From NCBI GenBank assembly GCA_947497185.1, contig CANMFL010000005.1:1-64000 (forward strand): 64,000 bases of DNA. The letters are read 5' to 3'. The notes beneath the pieces are model-generated. The model worked only from the letters and a program-made list of their open reading frames with translations, ran no database searches and was not told the origin of the DNA. Positions 19,242 to 28,697 of the stretch are shown one piece after another (positions within the stretch are counted from its first letter, which is position 1; each line of letters begins with the position of its first letter). A program made the translations under genes and the position numbers. The DNA is from an uncultured Paracoccaceae bacterium. GTDB taxonomy: Bacteria; Pseudomonadota; Alphaproteobacteria; Rhodobacterales; Rhodobacteraceae.

Positions 19242-19396
19242 CCCCCATCTCTTATGAGAATCATTTTGTGTATGTTGGGTTGCACCTGACACCCACAAGC
19301 TACCTCGATATGACGCAGCCCGGCGCCTTTAGGTCCGGGCTTCCGTTGTGAAAAAAGGGTCTGGTATCACGGACCCGCAACGTAAAGGAAATGCAC

Positions 19397-19765
19397 GTGG
19401 CACGTATTGCTGGCGTTAACATCCCTACAGGAAAGCGCGTTCCAATCGCACTGACCTACATTACCGGTATCGGTAGTGCAAAAGCTGAAGAAATCTGCGA
19501 AGCCGTAGGCATCGATCGGACACGTCGTGTGAACGAACTGTCTGACGCAGAAGTTCTGAAAGTTCGTGAATACATCGACGAAAACCTGATGGTTGAAGGT
19601 GACCTGCGTCGTGAGACACAGATGAACATCAAACGCCTGATGGATCTTGGTTGCTACCGTGGCCTGCGTCACCGTCGGAACCTTCCTGTGCGCGGTCAGC
19701 GTACATCAACAAACGCACGTACTCGCAAAGGCCCTGCAAAGGCCATTGCTGGTAAGAAGAAATAA
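19397..19765 (+). CDS. rpsM: 30S ribosomal protein S13
   Basis: 122 residues when started at GTG 19397 ([16 protein letters not shown]), which matches the family start. The in-frame ATG at 19391 lies only one nt from the GGA of the ribosome-binding site AAAGGAA, whereas GTG is seven nt away, so GTG is preferred. [16 protein letters not shown] near the C-terminus is the S13 signature. S13 bridges to L5 and contacts P-site tRNA. Confidence 0.97.
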   Translation: MARIAGVNIPTGKRVPIALTYITGIGSAKAEEICEAVGIDRTRRVNELSDAEVLKVREYIDENLMVEGDLRRETQMNIKRLMDLGCYRGLRHRRNLPVRGQRTSTNARTRKGPAKAIAGKKK

Positions 19766-19780
19766 GGGAGGGCTGATATC

Positions 19781-20170
19781 ATGGCACGCGAAGCTAAACG
19801 CACCAAGAAGAAGGTCTCCAAGAACATCGCCGCTGGCGTTGCTCACGTGAACTCTTCGTTCAACAACACAAAAATCCTGATCTCTGACGTACAGGGCAAC
19901 GCGATCTCTTGGTCGTCTGCTGGTACGATGGGTTTCAAAGGATCCCGGAAATCCACACCTTACGCGGCTCAGATGGCTGCTGAAGATGCTGGCAAAAAAG
20001 CACAAGACCACGGCGTGAAAACGCTCGAAGTTGAAGTGCAAGGTCCGGGTTCCGGTCGCGAGTCCGCATTGCGCGCACTTGCTGCTATCGGTTTCAACAT
20101 CACATCTATCCGTGACGTGACGCCAATGGCACACAACGGCTGCCGCCCACCAAAGCGTCGCCGCGTATAA
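19781..20170 (+). CDS. rpsK: 30S ribosomal protein S11
   Basis: 129 residues with [19 protein letters not shown] and the C-terminal signature [23 protein letters not shown] shortened to its end [13 protein letters not shown]11 lies on the platform near the mRNA exit. GGGAGG precedes the start. Confidence 0.98.
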   Translation: MAREAKRTKKKVSKNIAAGVAHVNSSFNNTKILISDVQGNAISWSSAGTMGFKGSRKSTPYAAQMAAEDAGKKAQDHGVKTLEVEVQGPGSGRESALRALAAIGFNITSIRDVTPMAHNGCRPPKRRRV

Positions 20171-20280
20171 GCGAATTACCCGTGATGGGGCTGTGCAATT
20201 TGCACGGCCCCATTCCGTCATTTTGAAACCTCGGGCGTTTGCCTTTTGATCATGAAAGGCAGACTGGAATGGAGGGACAC

Positions 20281-21297
20281 ATGATCCACAAGAACTGGGC
20301 TGAATTAATCAAGCCAACACAGCTGGAAGTGAAGCCGGGTAATGACCCTGCTCGCCAAGCCACTGTAATCGCCGAACCGCTTGAGCGCGGCTTTGGTCTG
20401 ACACTGGGCAACGCCCTGCGTCGTATTCTGATGTCATCGCTGCAAGGTGCTGCCATCACTGCTGTTCAGATCGACAACGTTCTGCACGAATTCAGCTCTG
20501 TGTCCGGTGTGCGTGAAGACGTCACAGACATCGTTTTGAACCTCAAAGGCGTCGCTATCCGCATGGATGTCGAAGGTCCAAAGCGTTTGAGCGTGCAAGC
20601 CAAAGGTCCAGGTGTTGTTACTGCTGGTGACATCTCTGAAACCAACGGCATCGAAGTGCTGAACAAAGATCACATCATCTGTCACCTCGACGATGGCGCT
20701 GATCTTTACATGGAACTGACCGTGAATACCGGTAAGGGCTATGTTGCTGCTGAGAAAAACAAACCAGAAGACGCGCCAATCGGCATGATCTCAATCGACG
20801 CGATCTACTCGCCGGTTAAGAAAGTGTCCTATGACGTACAGCCGACCCGTGAAGGTCAGGTTCTGGATTATGACAAGCTGACGATGAAGGTCGAAACAGA
20901 CGGGTCTTTGACACCTGACGATGCAGTTGCTTACGCGGCGCGCATTTTGCAGGACCAACTGTCAATCTTCGTCAACTTCGACGAGCCTGAATCAGCGACT
21001 GCTGGTGCAGACGATGACGGTCTTGAGTTCAACCCGCTGCTTCTTAAGAAAGTAGACGAGTTGGAACTGTCTGTTCGTTCCGCGAACTGCCTCAAGAACG
21101 ACAACATCGTATACATCGGTGACCTGATCCAGAAAACCGAAGCTGAAATGCTGCGCACACCTAACTTTGGCCGGAAGTCTTTGAACGAAATCAAAGAAGT
21201 TCTGTCCGGTATGGGTCTGCACCTCGGCATGGACGTTGAGGATTGGCCACCAGACAACATCGAAGATCTTGCGAAGAAATTCGAAGATCAATTCTAA
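20281..21297 (+). CDS. rpoA: RNA polymerase subunit alpha
   Basis: 338 residues from ATG 20281, with GGAGGGAC upstream; the upstream in-frame ATGs have no family match. The N-terminal domain (about 1-235) for dimerisation and beta/beta-prime assembly holds [18 protein letters not shown]. The C-terminal domain (about 255-325) with [14 protein letters not shown] and [16 protein letters not shown] binds UP elements and activators. rplQ follows after a 141-nt gap that holds a GGGCGG / CCGCCC dyad. Confidence 0.98.
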   Translation: MIHKNWAELIKPTQLEVKPGNDPARQATVIAEPLERGFGLTLGNALRRILMSSLQGAAITAVQIDNVLHEFSSVSGVREDVTDIVLNLKGVAIRMDVEGPKRLSVQAKGPGVVTAGDISETNGIEVLNKDHIICHLDDGADLYMELTVNTGKGYVAAEKNKPEDAPIGMISIDAIYSPVKKVSYDVQPTREGQVLDYDKLTMKVETDGSLTPDDAVAYAARILQDQLSIFVNFDEPESATAGADDDGLEFNPLLLKKVDELELSVRSANCLKNDNIVYIGDLIQKTEAEMLRTPNFGRKSLNEIKEVLSGMGLHLGMDVEDWPPDNIEDLAKKFEDQF

Positions 21298-21438
21298 GGT
21301 ATTTGGGCGGGCTTTCGGGTCCGCCCATCTTCGACAATGCCAACGCTAAGTTGGGAACATCAGGGCAATTCTGCCCCAATAGAGTGGGGGACACGCATCC
21401 CTTGCCAGACAAAGCATAAAGCACTTTAGGAGAATAAA

Positions 21439-21852
21439 ATGCGCCACGGTAATGGATATCGTAAACTCAACCGTACACACGAGCACCGCAAAGCGATGTT
21501 CGCAAACATGGCTGGCTCTTTGATCGAGCACGAGCAGATCAAAACGACGCTGCCAAAAGCAAAAGAATTGAAGCGTGTGATCGAGAAACTCGTCACACTC
21601 GCAAAACGCGGCGACCTGCACGCACGTCGTCAAGCAAACGCACAGCTGAAGCAAGAAATGCACACAGCACGTTTGTTCCAAATCCTCGGCCCACGTTACA
21701 AAGACCGTCAAGGTGGCTACGTCCGCGTGATGAAAGCTGGCTTCCGCTACGGTGACATGGCGCCAATGGCGATCATCGAATTCGTAGACCGCGACGTTGA
21801 CGCGAAAGGCGCAGCTGACAAAGCACGTCTCGTCGAAGCAGACGCAGAGTAA
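21439..21852 (+). CDS. rplQ: 50S ribosomal protein L17
   Basis: 137 residues starting [20 protein letters not shown], with the conserved [18 protein letters not shown]. It is the last gene of the alpha operon and is followed by a terminator. Confidence 0.98.
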   Translation: MRHGNGYRKLNRTHEHRKAMFANMAGSLIEHEQIKTTLPKAKELKRVIEKLVTLAKRGDLHARRQANAQLKQEMHTARLFQILGPRYKDRQGGYVRVMKAGFRYGDMAPMAIIEFVDRDVDAKGAADKARLVEADAE

Positions 21853-21876
21853 GCCAATCGGCTAAGTATTCGGAAG

Positions 21877-21905
21877 AGCCCCGTGCATCACGCGCGGGGC
21901 TTTTT
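21877..21905 (+). terminator. Intrinsic terminator after rplQ
   Basis: Stem AGCCCCGTG / CGCGGGGCT with one mismatch and a T run. It marks the end of the ribosomal superoperon. Confidence 0.85.
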
Positions 21906-21942
21906 CTTTGTCACTCTCAATTTTAGCGCGTAGGTTGCGGAT

Positions 21943-23253
21943 ATGTCTGACCTTTTTGGAGCCTCTGCTGCCACACCTGCCGCCGGTCCGCGCCCACTGG
22001 CTGACCGTTTGCGTCCGCAGGTGTTGGGTGATGTGATCGGGCAAGAACAGGTGCTTGGCCCCGATGCGCCGCTTGGCACGATGTTGTCATCCGGATCGCT
22101 GTCGTCGCTGATTTTCTGGGGGCCGCCGGGCGTCGGGAAAACCACAATCGCACGGCTGCTGGCCAATGAATCCGATCTGCATTTCGTGCAAATCTCTGCG
22201 ATTTTTACCGGCGTACCTGATCTGCGAAAGGTCTTTGAGGCCGCCAAGATGCGCCGCCAGAACGGCAAAGGCACGCTGCTTTTCGTCGACGAAATCCACC
22301 GTTTCAACAAAGCGCAGCAAGACGGCTTTTTACCCTACATGGAAGACGGTACGATCCTTTTGGTCGGGGCCACGACCGAAAACCCGTCGTTTGAATTGAA
22401 CGCGGCGGTGCTGTCGCGGTCCCAAGTGCTGATTCTCACCCGCTTGAACACTGATGATCTGGAACGCCTCGCGCAACGGGCTGAGGCTGAACTAGACCGC
22501 AAACTGCCGCTTGATCCTGCCGCTCGGACTGCACTGATCGAAATGGCCGACGGTGACGGGCGCGGGTTGTTGAACTTGATCGAACAGATCGCGGCTTGGA
22601 AAGTCGACGGGCAGTTGGGCGTTGATGCGCTGACCAAACGCCTGATGAAACGTGCCGCGAAATACGATAAATCAGGCGAAGAGCATTACAATCTGATCTC
22701 TGCACTGCATAAATCAGTGCGCGGCTCTGATCCTGATGCCGCGCTGTACTGGTTTGCACGGATGCTGACGGGCGGCGAAGACCCGCGTTATCTGGCCCGC
22801 CGCATCACGCGCATGGCGGTTGAGGACATTGCGTTGGCCGATCCACAGGCGCACCGCGTGTGTCTGGATGCGTGGGAAACATACGAACGGCTTGGCTCGC
22901 CGGAAGGGGAACTCGCTTTGGCGGGGGCCGTCACCTATCTCGCACTCGCGCCGAAATCGAACGCCGTTTACGTGGCTTACAAAGCCGCGATGAATGCCGC
23001 AAAGAAATACGGATCAGAGCCACCGCCCAATCATATCCTCAACGCCCCTACGAGTTTGATGAAAGAACAAGGGTTCGGCGCAGGCTATGCCTATGACCAC
23101 GACGCAGAAGACGGGTTCAGCGGCCAGAACTACTTTCCTGACACAATGAAACGCGACGACTTCTACCAGCCTGTTGATCGCGGGTTTGAACGCGATTTGA
23201 AAAAGCGCGTGGATTATTTCGCAGGGCTTCGGGCAAAAAGGAACAGGTCGTGA
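21943..23253 (+). CDS. rarA: Replication-associated recombination protein A (AAA+ ATPase)
   Basis: 436 residues. Walker A GPPGVGKT at 60-67 and Walker B LLFVDEIHRF at 112-121 are intact, with the RarA continuation FNKAQQDGFLPYMEDG and GATTENPSFELN. RarA (MgsA) acts at stalled forks with the clamp loader and SSB. It starts an operon in which every junction overlaps: its stop codon overlaps the crcB start as GTGA. Confidence 0.95.
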   Translation: MSDLFGASAATPAAGPRPLADRLRPQVLGDVIGQEQVLGPDAPLGTMLSSGSLSSLIFWGPPGVGKTTIARLLANESDLHFVQISAIFTGVPDLRKVFEAAKMRRQNGKGTLLFVDEIHRFNKAQQDGFLPYMEDGTILLVGATTENPSFELNAAVLSRSQVLILTRLNTDDLERLAQRAEAELDRKLPLDPAARTALIEMADGDGRGLLNLIEQIAAWKVDGQLGVDALTKRLMKRAAKYDKSGEEHYNLISALHKSVRGSDPDAALYWFARMLTGGEDPRYLARRITRMAVEDIALADPQAHRVCLDAWETYERLGSPEGELALAGAVTYLALAPKSNAVYVAYKAAMNAAKKYGSEPPPNHILNAPTSLMKEQGFGAGYAYDHDAEDGFSGQNYFPDTMKRDDFYQPVDRGFERDLKKRVDYFAGLRAKRNRS

Positions 23254-23600
23254 TTGTGATGTCTGTAGCTGTCGGTGGCGCATTGGGCGCTGTATTGCGC
23301 TACTTCATTGGTCTCGCTGTGATGTTCCCGCTTGGGACGTTAACCGTGAATGTCATCGGGTCACTGGCGATCGGGGCGATCTGGGCAATCGTCCATTCAA
23401 AGGGGCTGCACGCATGGCTTCCGGTGCTGATGACCGGTTTTCTGGGCGGATTCACTACTTTTTCGGCTTTTTCTCTCGATACGTTACGATTGGTCGAGAC
23501 GGGAAGGCTGGCGGCGGCTGGTGGATATGTTATGGCATCCGTTCTGTTATCGCTGGCGGCCTGTGCTGTCGGCCTTTGGATTTTTAGGGGCATCGCATGA
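23250..23600 (+). CDS. crcB: Fluoride channel CrcB/Fluc
   Basis: 116 residues, four membrane helices. GTLTVNVIGS (29-38) and GFLGGFTTFSAFS (63-75) are the pore signatures, with the Phe residues of the fluoride path in the latter. Fluc works as a dual-topology homodimer and lets fluoride out of the cell. GTG 23250 is chosen as start because AAGGA lies at the right distance and it overlaps the rarA stop; ATG 23259 is the alternative. No fluoride riboswitch is expected or seen, as it lies inside an operon. Confidence 0.95.
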   Translation: MIVMSVAVGGALGAVLRYFIGLAVMFPLGTLTVNVIGSLAIGAIWAIVHSKGLHAWLPVLMTGFLGGFTTFSAFSLDTLRLVETGRLAAAGGYVMASVLLSLAACAVGLWIFRGIA

Positions 23601-24646
23601 GCGGCGTACAAACACGGGTCGTTGGACCAGATGAAGGTGATCAACGGCTGGACCGCTACATGCGGCGCTTGTTCCCGCATGTGACCCAAGGGCGCATGGA
23701 AAAGATGTGCCGCAAGGGCGAGGTCCGCGTGAATGGCGGCCGCGTCAAATCAAACAGCCGCGTTGAGGTGGGCGACAAAGTCCGCATTCCGCCGCTGCCG
23801 ACTGAAGCGGAAGCCGCAGAGGCGTCGAAGCTGGCCAAGCACGGTGTGACCAAGGCAGATGCAAAGCTGATCCAGTCCTGCGTGATCTACCGCGACGACC
23901 ACATGATCGTGATTAACAAACCGGCAGGTCTTGCGACCCAAGGCGGCACAAACACGACGCGCCACGTTGACGGTCTGTCAGAAGCGTTGATGTTTGATTA
24001 CGACGAAAAGCCACGGCTTGTGCATCGCTTGGACAAAGACACCTCTGGTGTTCTGGTACTGGCGCGGACCCGTATGGCGGCGCGTTTGCTCACCGAGAAT
24101 ATGAAGCACCGCGAGACCCGCAAGATCTACTGGGCCGCGATTGCTGGCGTACCGCATCCACGGGCGGCGACGATCAAGTACGGTCTCGTGAAATCCGGCG
24201 GCGGTCGCGGTGGCGAAAACGAAAAGATGCATTGTGTGCATCCTGGTGAGGTCGCCAATACCGAAGGCGCGAAACGTGCGACGTCGGATTATGCCGTGAT
24301 GGATACGCTTGGATCGCGGGCGTCGTGGTGTGCGCTTGTGCCGATCACAGGCCGGACCCACCAGCTGCGCGCGCATATGGCCGAGATCGGTCATCCGATT
24401 GTCGGCGACGGCAAATACGGCGGGTCCGAGCAGGAAAACCTTGGCGACGGATGGGGCGCTGGTATGGGTAGTGAAATTGGCCGCAAGATGCACTTGCATG
24501 CCCGCAGCCTCAAGATCGAACACCCGACAACGGGCGCGATCATGGACTTCATCGCACCTTTGCCGGATCACATGCAAAAGACATGGGATTTTGTGGGCTG
24601 GCACGTGAGCCATGCGCCTGCTGATCCGTTCAATATGCCTGACTGA
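23597..24646 (+). CDS. RluA-family 23S rRNA pseudouridine synthase (RluC-like)
   Basis: 349 residues. An S4-type RNA-binding domain covers about 15-75 (RMEKMCRKGEVRVNGGRV), then the catalytic domain with HRLDKDTSG at 143-151, whose D146 is the nucleophile, and GRTHQLRAHMAEIGHPIVGD. By similarity it modifies uridines of 23S rRNA, as RluC does; target sites cannot be read from sequence. Its start overlaps crcB by 4 nt and its stop overlaps the next start by one base. Confidence 0.92.
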   Translation: MSGVQTRVVGPDEGDQRLDRYMRRLFPHVTQGRMEKMCRKGEVRVNGGRVKSNSRVEVGDKVRIPPLPTEAEAAEASKLAKHGVTKADAKLIQSCVIYRDDHMIVINKPAGLATQGGTNTTRHVDGLSEALMFDYDEKPRLVHRLDKDTSGVLVLARTRMAARLLTENMKHRETRKIYWAAIAGVPHPRAATIKYGLVKSGGGRGGENEKMHCVHPGEVANTEGAKRATSDYAVMDTLGSRASWCALVPITGRTHQLRAHMAEIGHPIVGDGKYGGSEQENLGDGWGAGMGSEIGRKMHLHARSLKIEHPTTGAIMDFIAPLPDHMQKTWDFVGWHVSHAPADPFNMPD

Positions 24647-25323
24647 TGTCGGAACAGCGGCTTGTTATTTTTGACGTTGATGGGACCTTGGTTGATAGCC
24701 AAGAGATGATCGTGGCCGCGTTTTCCTATGCCTACAAAGGCTTGGACCTGCCTGTGCCGCCGCGCGGTCAGCTGTTAAGCTTTGTCGGGCGATCGCTGGA
24801 ACTGATCTTTCCAGAGTTGTCGCCAGAGTTGGATAACACCACGCATCTGACGCTGACACAAGCCTACCGCGACGCCTATGTTCATTTGCGTCAAGAGCGC
24901 GGCAGTAACGCATCATCGCCGATGTTTGAGGGTGCGCGTGCGGCGTTGGATGTGCTGAAGGCGCAGGATTGGACTGTGCTGGCGGTTGCTACTGGCAAGT
25001 CAAAGCGCGGTCTGGATAAACTGATCGAAGGCTACGGGCTCGATGGCTATTTCATGAGCCAGCAGGTCGCGGACTTTCATCCGTCAAAGCCGCATCCCGC
25101 GATGGTGCAGGCGTGTTTGGCGGAAACGGGTGTTGATGCTGCGCGGACTGTGATGATAGGCGACACAACTTTTGACATTGATATGGGCCGTGCGGCTGGC
25201 GTGAAAACCATTGGTGTCTCGTGGGGCTATCACCCTGTAGAGACCTTGCAGGCCGATACAATTATCCATAATTTCGACGCCCTGATGGGGGCGATTGACG
25301 ATCTGATAGGACCACACGAATGA
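24646..25323 (+). CDS. HAD-superfamily hydrolase, phosphoglycolate-phosphatase-like
   Basis: 225 residues. Motif I is FDVDGTLVDS with D10 and D12; motif II is AVATGKSKRG; motif III and IV are KPHPAM and MIGDTTFDIDMGRAAG. The small helical cap between motifs I and II fits subfamily IA (Gph or PpaX type). Substrate not certain. Rhodobacterales often carry this gene after the RluC-like gene. It overlaps both neighbours. Confidence 0.88.
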   Translation: MSEQRLVIFDVDGTLVDSQEMIVAAFSYAYKGLDLPVPPRGQLLSFVGRSLELIFPELSPELDNTTHLTLTQAYRDAYVHLRQERGSNASSPMFEGARAALDVLKAQDWTVLAVATGKSKRGLDKLIEGYGLDGYFMSQQVADFHPSKPHPAMVQACLAETGVDAARTVMIGDTTFDIDMGRAAGVKTIGVSWGYHPVETLQADTIIHNFDALMGAIDDLIGPHE

Positions 25324-26030
25324 GCGAATGGGCAGCAAAACGGTTTTGGAAATCCACAGCGGCGGTAGAAACCGAAGGTGGGTACAAGATCGAACTGGAC
25401 GGCCGTCCTGTAAAAACACCCGCCAAGGTGCTGCTGGTGTTGCCAACGGCTGAAATGGCGGCGGCGGTAGCGTCTGAATGGGACGCGCAGGTTGATCTGA
25501 TCGACCCGTTAACGATGCCTGTGACACGCGGCGCAAATGCGGCAGTTGACAAGGTATCCGTGCAAAAGGCCGAAGTCGTCGAGATGCTGGCAGCTTACGG
25601 TGACAGCGATCTATTGTGCTACCGCGCTGCGGGTCCAGAAGAGTTGATTGCACGGCAAGCGGGCGTCTGGGATCCGCTGCTTTGTTGGGCAAAGACACGG
25701 TTTGACGTCACGCTCACGTCGGCAGAGGGTGTGATGCACGTCCCGCAAAATCCCGAAAATCTGGCGCGACTTCACGCTGAGCTGGATCGCATGACGCCTT
25801 ATCAAATTGCAGCTGCCCACGATTTAATCAGTCTTTCCGGCTCTCTAATCATCGCTTTGGCTGTGATTGATGGATTTTTGAGCGCCGAGCAGGGCTGGGA
25901 TGCGTCCCGCGTCGACGAAAACTGGCAGTTCGAACAATGGGGCGAAGATGAAGACGCCCGCGCCCTCGAATCTATCAAACGACAAGCTTTTCATGATGCT
26001 GCAAAATTCTACAAAATGGCGGCGACGTAA
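25320..26030 (+). CDS. ATP12-family F1-ATPase assembly chaperone
   Basis: 236 residues with WAAKRFWKSTAAVE near the start, LDGRPVKTPAK, and the family patterns SEWDAQVDLIDPLTMPVTR, DSDLLCYRA and WDPLLCW. In mitochondria Atp12 binds the alpha subunit before F1 assembly; alphaproteobacterial homologues are thought to do the same. It closes the rarA operon, again with a 4-nt overlap. No atp gene lies in the window. Confidence 0.92.
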   Translation: MSEWAAKRFWKSTAAVETEGGYKIELDGRPVKTPAKVLLVLPTAEMAAAVASEWDAQVDLIDPLTMPVTRGANAAVDKVSVQKAEVVEMLAAYGDSDLLCYRAAGPEELIARQAGVWDPLLCWAKTRFDVTLTSAEGVMHVPQNPENLARLHAELDRMTPYQIAAAHDLISLSGSLIIALAVIDGFLSAEQGWDASRVDENWQFEQWGEDEDARALESIKRQAFHDAAKFYKMAAT

Positions 26031-26185
26031 GGGCAGCTAACGCTAGACGGGTATGCCTTGGTGATTCTTACACGTCTAACAGCCTTTTGAAGTCATTTTG
26101 TCCGGTCAGACCCTTGACGATTCTGTTCCTTTCCTCCCACTCTGAGACAGTTATAGGCGGGTTCCCCCGTCTGGAGCTTTATAAC

Positions 26186-26200
26186 AGTCCCTAAGGGACG
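26186..26200 (+). promoter_or_regulatory. Dyad upstream of aapJ
   Basis: GTCCCTAAGGGAC at 26187-26199 lies about 55 nt before aapJ inside a longer foldable stretch from about 26167 (CCGTC ... GACGG). It could be an operator or a leader hairpin. A convincing -35/-10 pair was not found in the gap 26031-26252. Confidence 0.3.
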
Positions 26201-26252
26201 GAACTAAACCGCCCGAACGGGAGTAAGGGCGGAAACTCAGGAAGAGGTAAAC

Positions 26253-27272
26253 ATGAACAAAACCGTATTTCTCGGCGCACTCACTGTCGCTGGCTTGGTT
26301 GCAGCATCTGCATCCGCCGCAACACTGGACGACGTCAAAGAGCGCGGCACGCTGAACTGTGGCGTTGTCACAGGTCTGGCGGGCTTTGGTGCGCCAGATG
26401 CAAATGGTGTTTGGACTGGTTTCGACGTGGCGATGTGCCGCGCAGTTGCCGCAGCCGTACTTGGTGACAAAGACGCTGTAGAATTCGTTCCAACAACTGG
26501 TCAGACACGCTTTACCGCGTTGGCGTCCGGCGAAATTGATTTGCTGGCACGTAACACGACATGGACTTTCTCACGCGACACCGATCTGAAATTTGATTTC
26601 ATCGGCGTGAACTACTACGACGGTCAAGGCTTCTTGATCCCGAAAGAGTTGGGCGTAGCATCTGCAAAAGACTTGGACGGCGCGACTGTATGTATCCAAA
26701 CAGGTACAACAACAGAGCTGAACCTTGCTGACTTCTTCCGCATCAACAACATCTCTTACGAGCCGGTGCCGATTGAAACAAACGCAGAAGGCCAGCAGCA
26801 GTATCTTGCGGGCGCATGTGACGTGTACACGACTGACGCATCCGGCTTGGCTGCGACACGTGCTACATTCGAAGCACCTGGCGACCACGTTCTGCTGCCA
26901 GAAATCATCTCCAAAGAGCCACTTGGTCCGCTCGTTCGCCACGGCGACAGCGAATGGGCTGACATTGCTCGTTGGACATTGAACGCATTGATTTCAGCAG
27001 AAGAGCTGGGCGTTTCGTCTTCTAACGTTGCTGAATTGTCTGCTGCACCGACTGATAACCCAGAAGTGAACCGTTTGCTCGGCACTGAAGGTGAATTGGG
27101 CGCGATGATCGGTCTTGACGCTGGTTGGGCTGTTGCTGCGATTAGCGCTGGCGGCAACTACGGCGAGATCTTTGAAAAGAACATTGGTGAGAACACACCA
27201 ATTGGTCTGGCACGTGGTCTGAACGCACAGTGGACCGACGGCGGTCTGCTGTATTCCCCACCATTCCGCTAA
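26253..27272 (+). CDS. aapJ: General L-amino-acid ABC transporter, periplasmic binding protein
   Basis: 339 residues with a signal peptide (residues 1-22, ending SASA). The family marks are LDDVKERGTLNCGV and FDVAMCRAVAAAVLGD, then TVCIQTGTTTELNLADFF. AapJ collects many L-amino acids in the periplasm and passes them to AapQ-AapM. AGGAAGAGG before the ATG is a strong ribosome-binding site. A hairpin separates it from aapQ, which would give more binding protein than permease. Confidence 0.95.
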   Translation: MNKTVFLGALTVAGLVAASASAATLDDVKERGTLNCGVVTGLAGFGAPDANGVWTGFDVAMCRAVAAAVLGDKDAVEFVPTTGQTRFTALASGEIDLLARNTTWTFSRDTDLKFDFIGVNYYDGQGFLIPKELGVASAKDLDGATVCIQTGTTTELNLADFFRINNISYEPVPIETNAEGQQQYLAGACDVYTTDASGLAATRATFEAPGDHVLLPEIISKEPLGPLVRHGDSEWADIARWTLNALISAEELGVSSSNVAELSAAPTDNPEVNRLLGTEGELGAMIGLDAGWAVAAISAGGNYGEIFEKNIGENTPIGLARGLNAQWTDGGLLYSPPFR

Positions 27273-27285
27273 ATCCGGAATAACG

Positions 27286-27313
27286 AAGGGCCCGGCGATG
27301 TCCGGGCCCTTTG
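27286..27313 (+). terminator. Hairpin between aapJ and aapQ
   Basis: Ten-base-pair stem AAGGGCCCGG / CCGGGCCCTT with a 6-nt loop and a short T run. It is likely a partial terminator that raises the aapJ share of transcript. Confidence 0.8.
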
Positions 27314-27418
27314 ACTTTATGGCCATCGCGCCATTGCGAACAACAGCATCTCGCGCCTCGATAGACCCGCAAAAGTAGGCAAGGGCGATAAAAACAACGA
27401 GAAGCACGGGAGATTATT

Positions 27419-28696
27419 ATGTCAGCTATGACAGACCCGCCGAAACCTGCGTTTCGGCTCAGTCAACTTATTTACGACACGCGTTATCGATCCATTACTA
27501 TTCAAGTTGTGGCGCTTGCCCTCATTGGCTGGGGTATCTGGTGGTTGGTCACCAATACGATCGGCAACCTTGCTGAATTGGGCAAGGATTTTGACTTTGG
27601 CTTCCTTGGTCAATCTGCGGGTTATGATATTAACCAAATGCTCATCCCTTATGACAACCAAGACACGCACGGACGTGCGGCGCTGGTTGGCATCGCGAAC
27701 ACGCTGCTGGTGGCCGTTATGGGCTGTATCACGGCGCTGGTGATTGGCGTTCTGGCTGGCGTTGCCCGGCTTTCCAAGAACTGGGTCGTCAACAAATTGA
27801 TGGCCGTTTACGTCGAAGGGTTTCGGAACATCCCGCTGTTGCTGTGGATTTTGCTGATCCATGCTGTCGTCAGCGAAGCGCTGCCGCAGCCGAATGCATT
27901 CCGTGGCGCTGATCCGTCAGCGAGCATGTTGCTTGGGGATAGCGTGGCCTTAACGGGGCGTGGTTTCTATTTCCCGCGCATCGGCTTTACCAATTCACTC
28001 AGCGGGGCCGAAGCGGTTGCGCCGCGTGAAGGCTATACCGCTGTCGCCTCTGGTGGCTTGGACTGGTTGGTGATCTTGGGCGTGTTGGCCGTTAGTCTTG
28101 TCGGCATCAAATTGATCCGCAACCGCGCGTCTCGTATCCAAGAATCGTCCGGTGTTCGGCCAACGACGTGGTATACGCAGCTGGGTCTGCTGATTATTCC
28201 CACTGGCATCGTTCTGACGGTGCTGGGTGCGACGATTGTCACGCCATACCTCAAGGGCTTTAACTTTACCGAAGGCATGTTCCTGCGGTCTGCGTTGGTA
28301 TCGCTGTGGGTCGCGCTATCGCTTTATACCGGTGCGTTTATCGCGGAAACCGTGCGGGCGGGCATCTTGTCTGTTTCGAAAGGTCAAGCCGAGGCCGCTG
28401 CCGCGTTGGGTATGCAACCAGGCCGGACGATGAGTCTGGTGATTTTGCCCCAAGCGATGCGGGTGATTATTCCGCCGCTGATTTCGCAGTTCCTGAACTT
28501 GACGAAGAACTCGTCGCTGGCACTTGCGGTGGGCTACATGGATGTGCGCGCAACATTGGGCGGAATTACGATTGCCCAAACAGGGCGCGAATTGGAAGGC
28601 ATGCTCTTGCTGGGCGCGTTCTACCTGACGCTGTCGCTGGTGATCTCGACCGCGATGAACATCTACAACAATTCAACTAAACTGATGGAGCGGTAG
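27419..28696 (+). CDS. aapQ: General L-amino-acid ABC transporter, permease
   Basis: 425 residues, long for a polar amino-acid permease as is usual for AapQ because of an inserted region between the first helices. The EAA-loop segment is SKGQAEAAAALGMQPGRTM, the contact for AapP. It lies 2 nt before aapM. GGGAG precedes ATG 27419. Confidence 0.95.
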   Translation: MSAMTDPPKPAFRLSQLIYDTRYRSITIQVVALALIGWGIWWLVTNTIGNLAELGKDFDFGFLGQSAGYDINQMLIPYDNQDTHGRAALVGIANTLLVAVMGCITALVIGVLAGVARLSKNWVVNKLMAVYVEGFRNIPLLLWILLIHAVVSEALPQPNAFRGADPSASMLLGDSVALTGRGFYFPRIGFTNSLSGAEAVAPREGYTAVASGGLDWLVILGVLAVSLVGIKLIRNRASRIQESSGVRPTTWYTQLGLLIIPTGIVLTVLGATIVTPYLKGFNFTEGMFLRSALVSLWVALSLYTGAFIAETVRAGILSVSKGQAEAAAALGMQPGRTMSLVILPQAMRVIIPPLISQFLNLTKNSSLALAVGYMDVRATLGGITIAQTGRELEGMLLLGAFYLTLSLVISTAMNIYNNSTKLMER

Positions 28697-28697
28697 A

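Noticed and set aside
19391..19396. ATG at 19391 as start of rpsM
   Set aside because: It is one nt from the Shine-Dalgarno GGA and adds two residues not found in the family; GTG 19397 has proper spacing.
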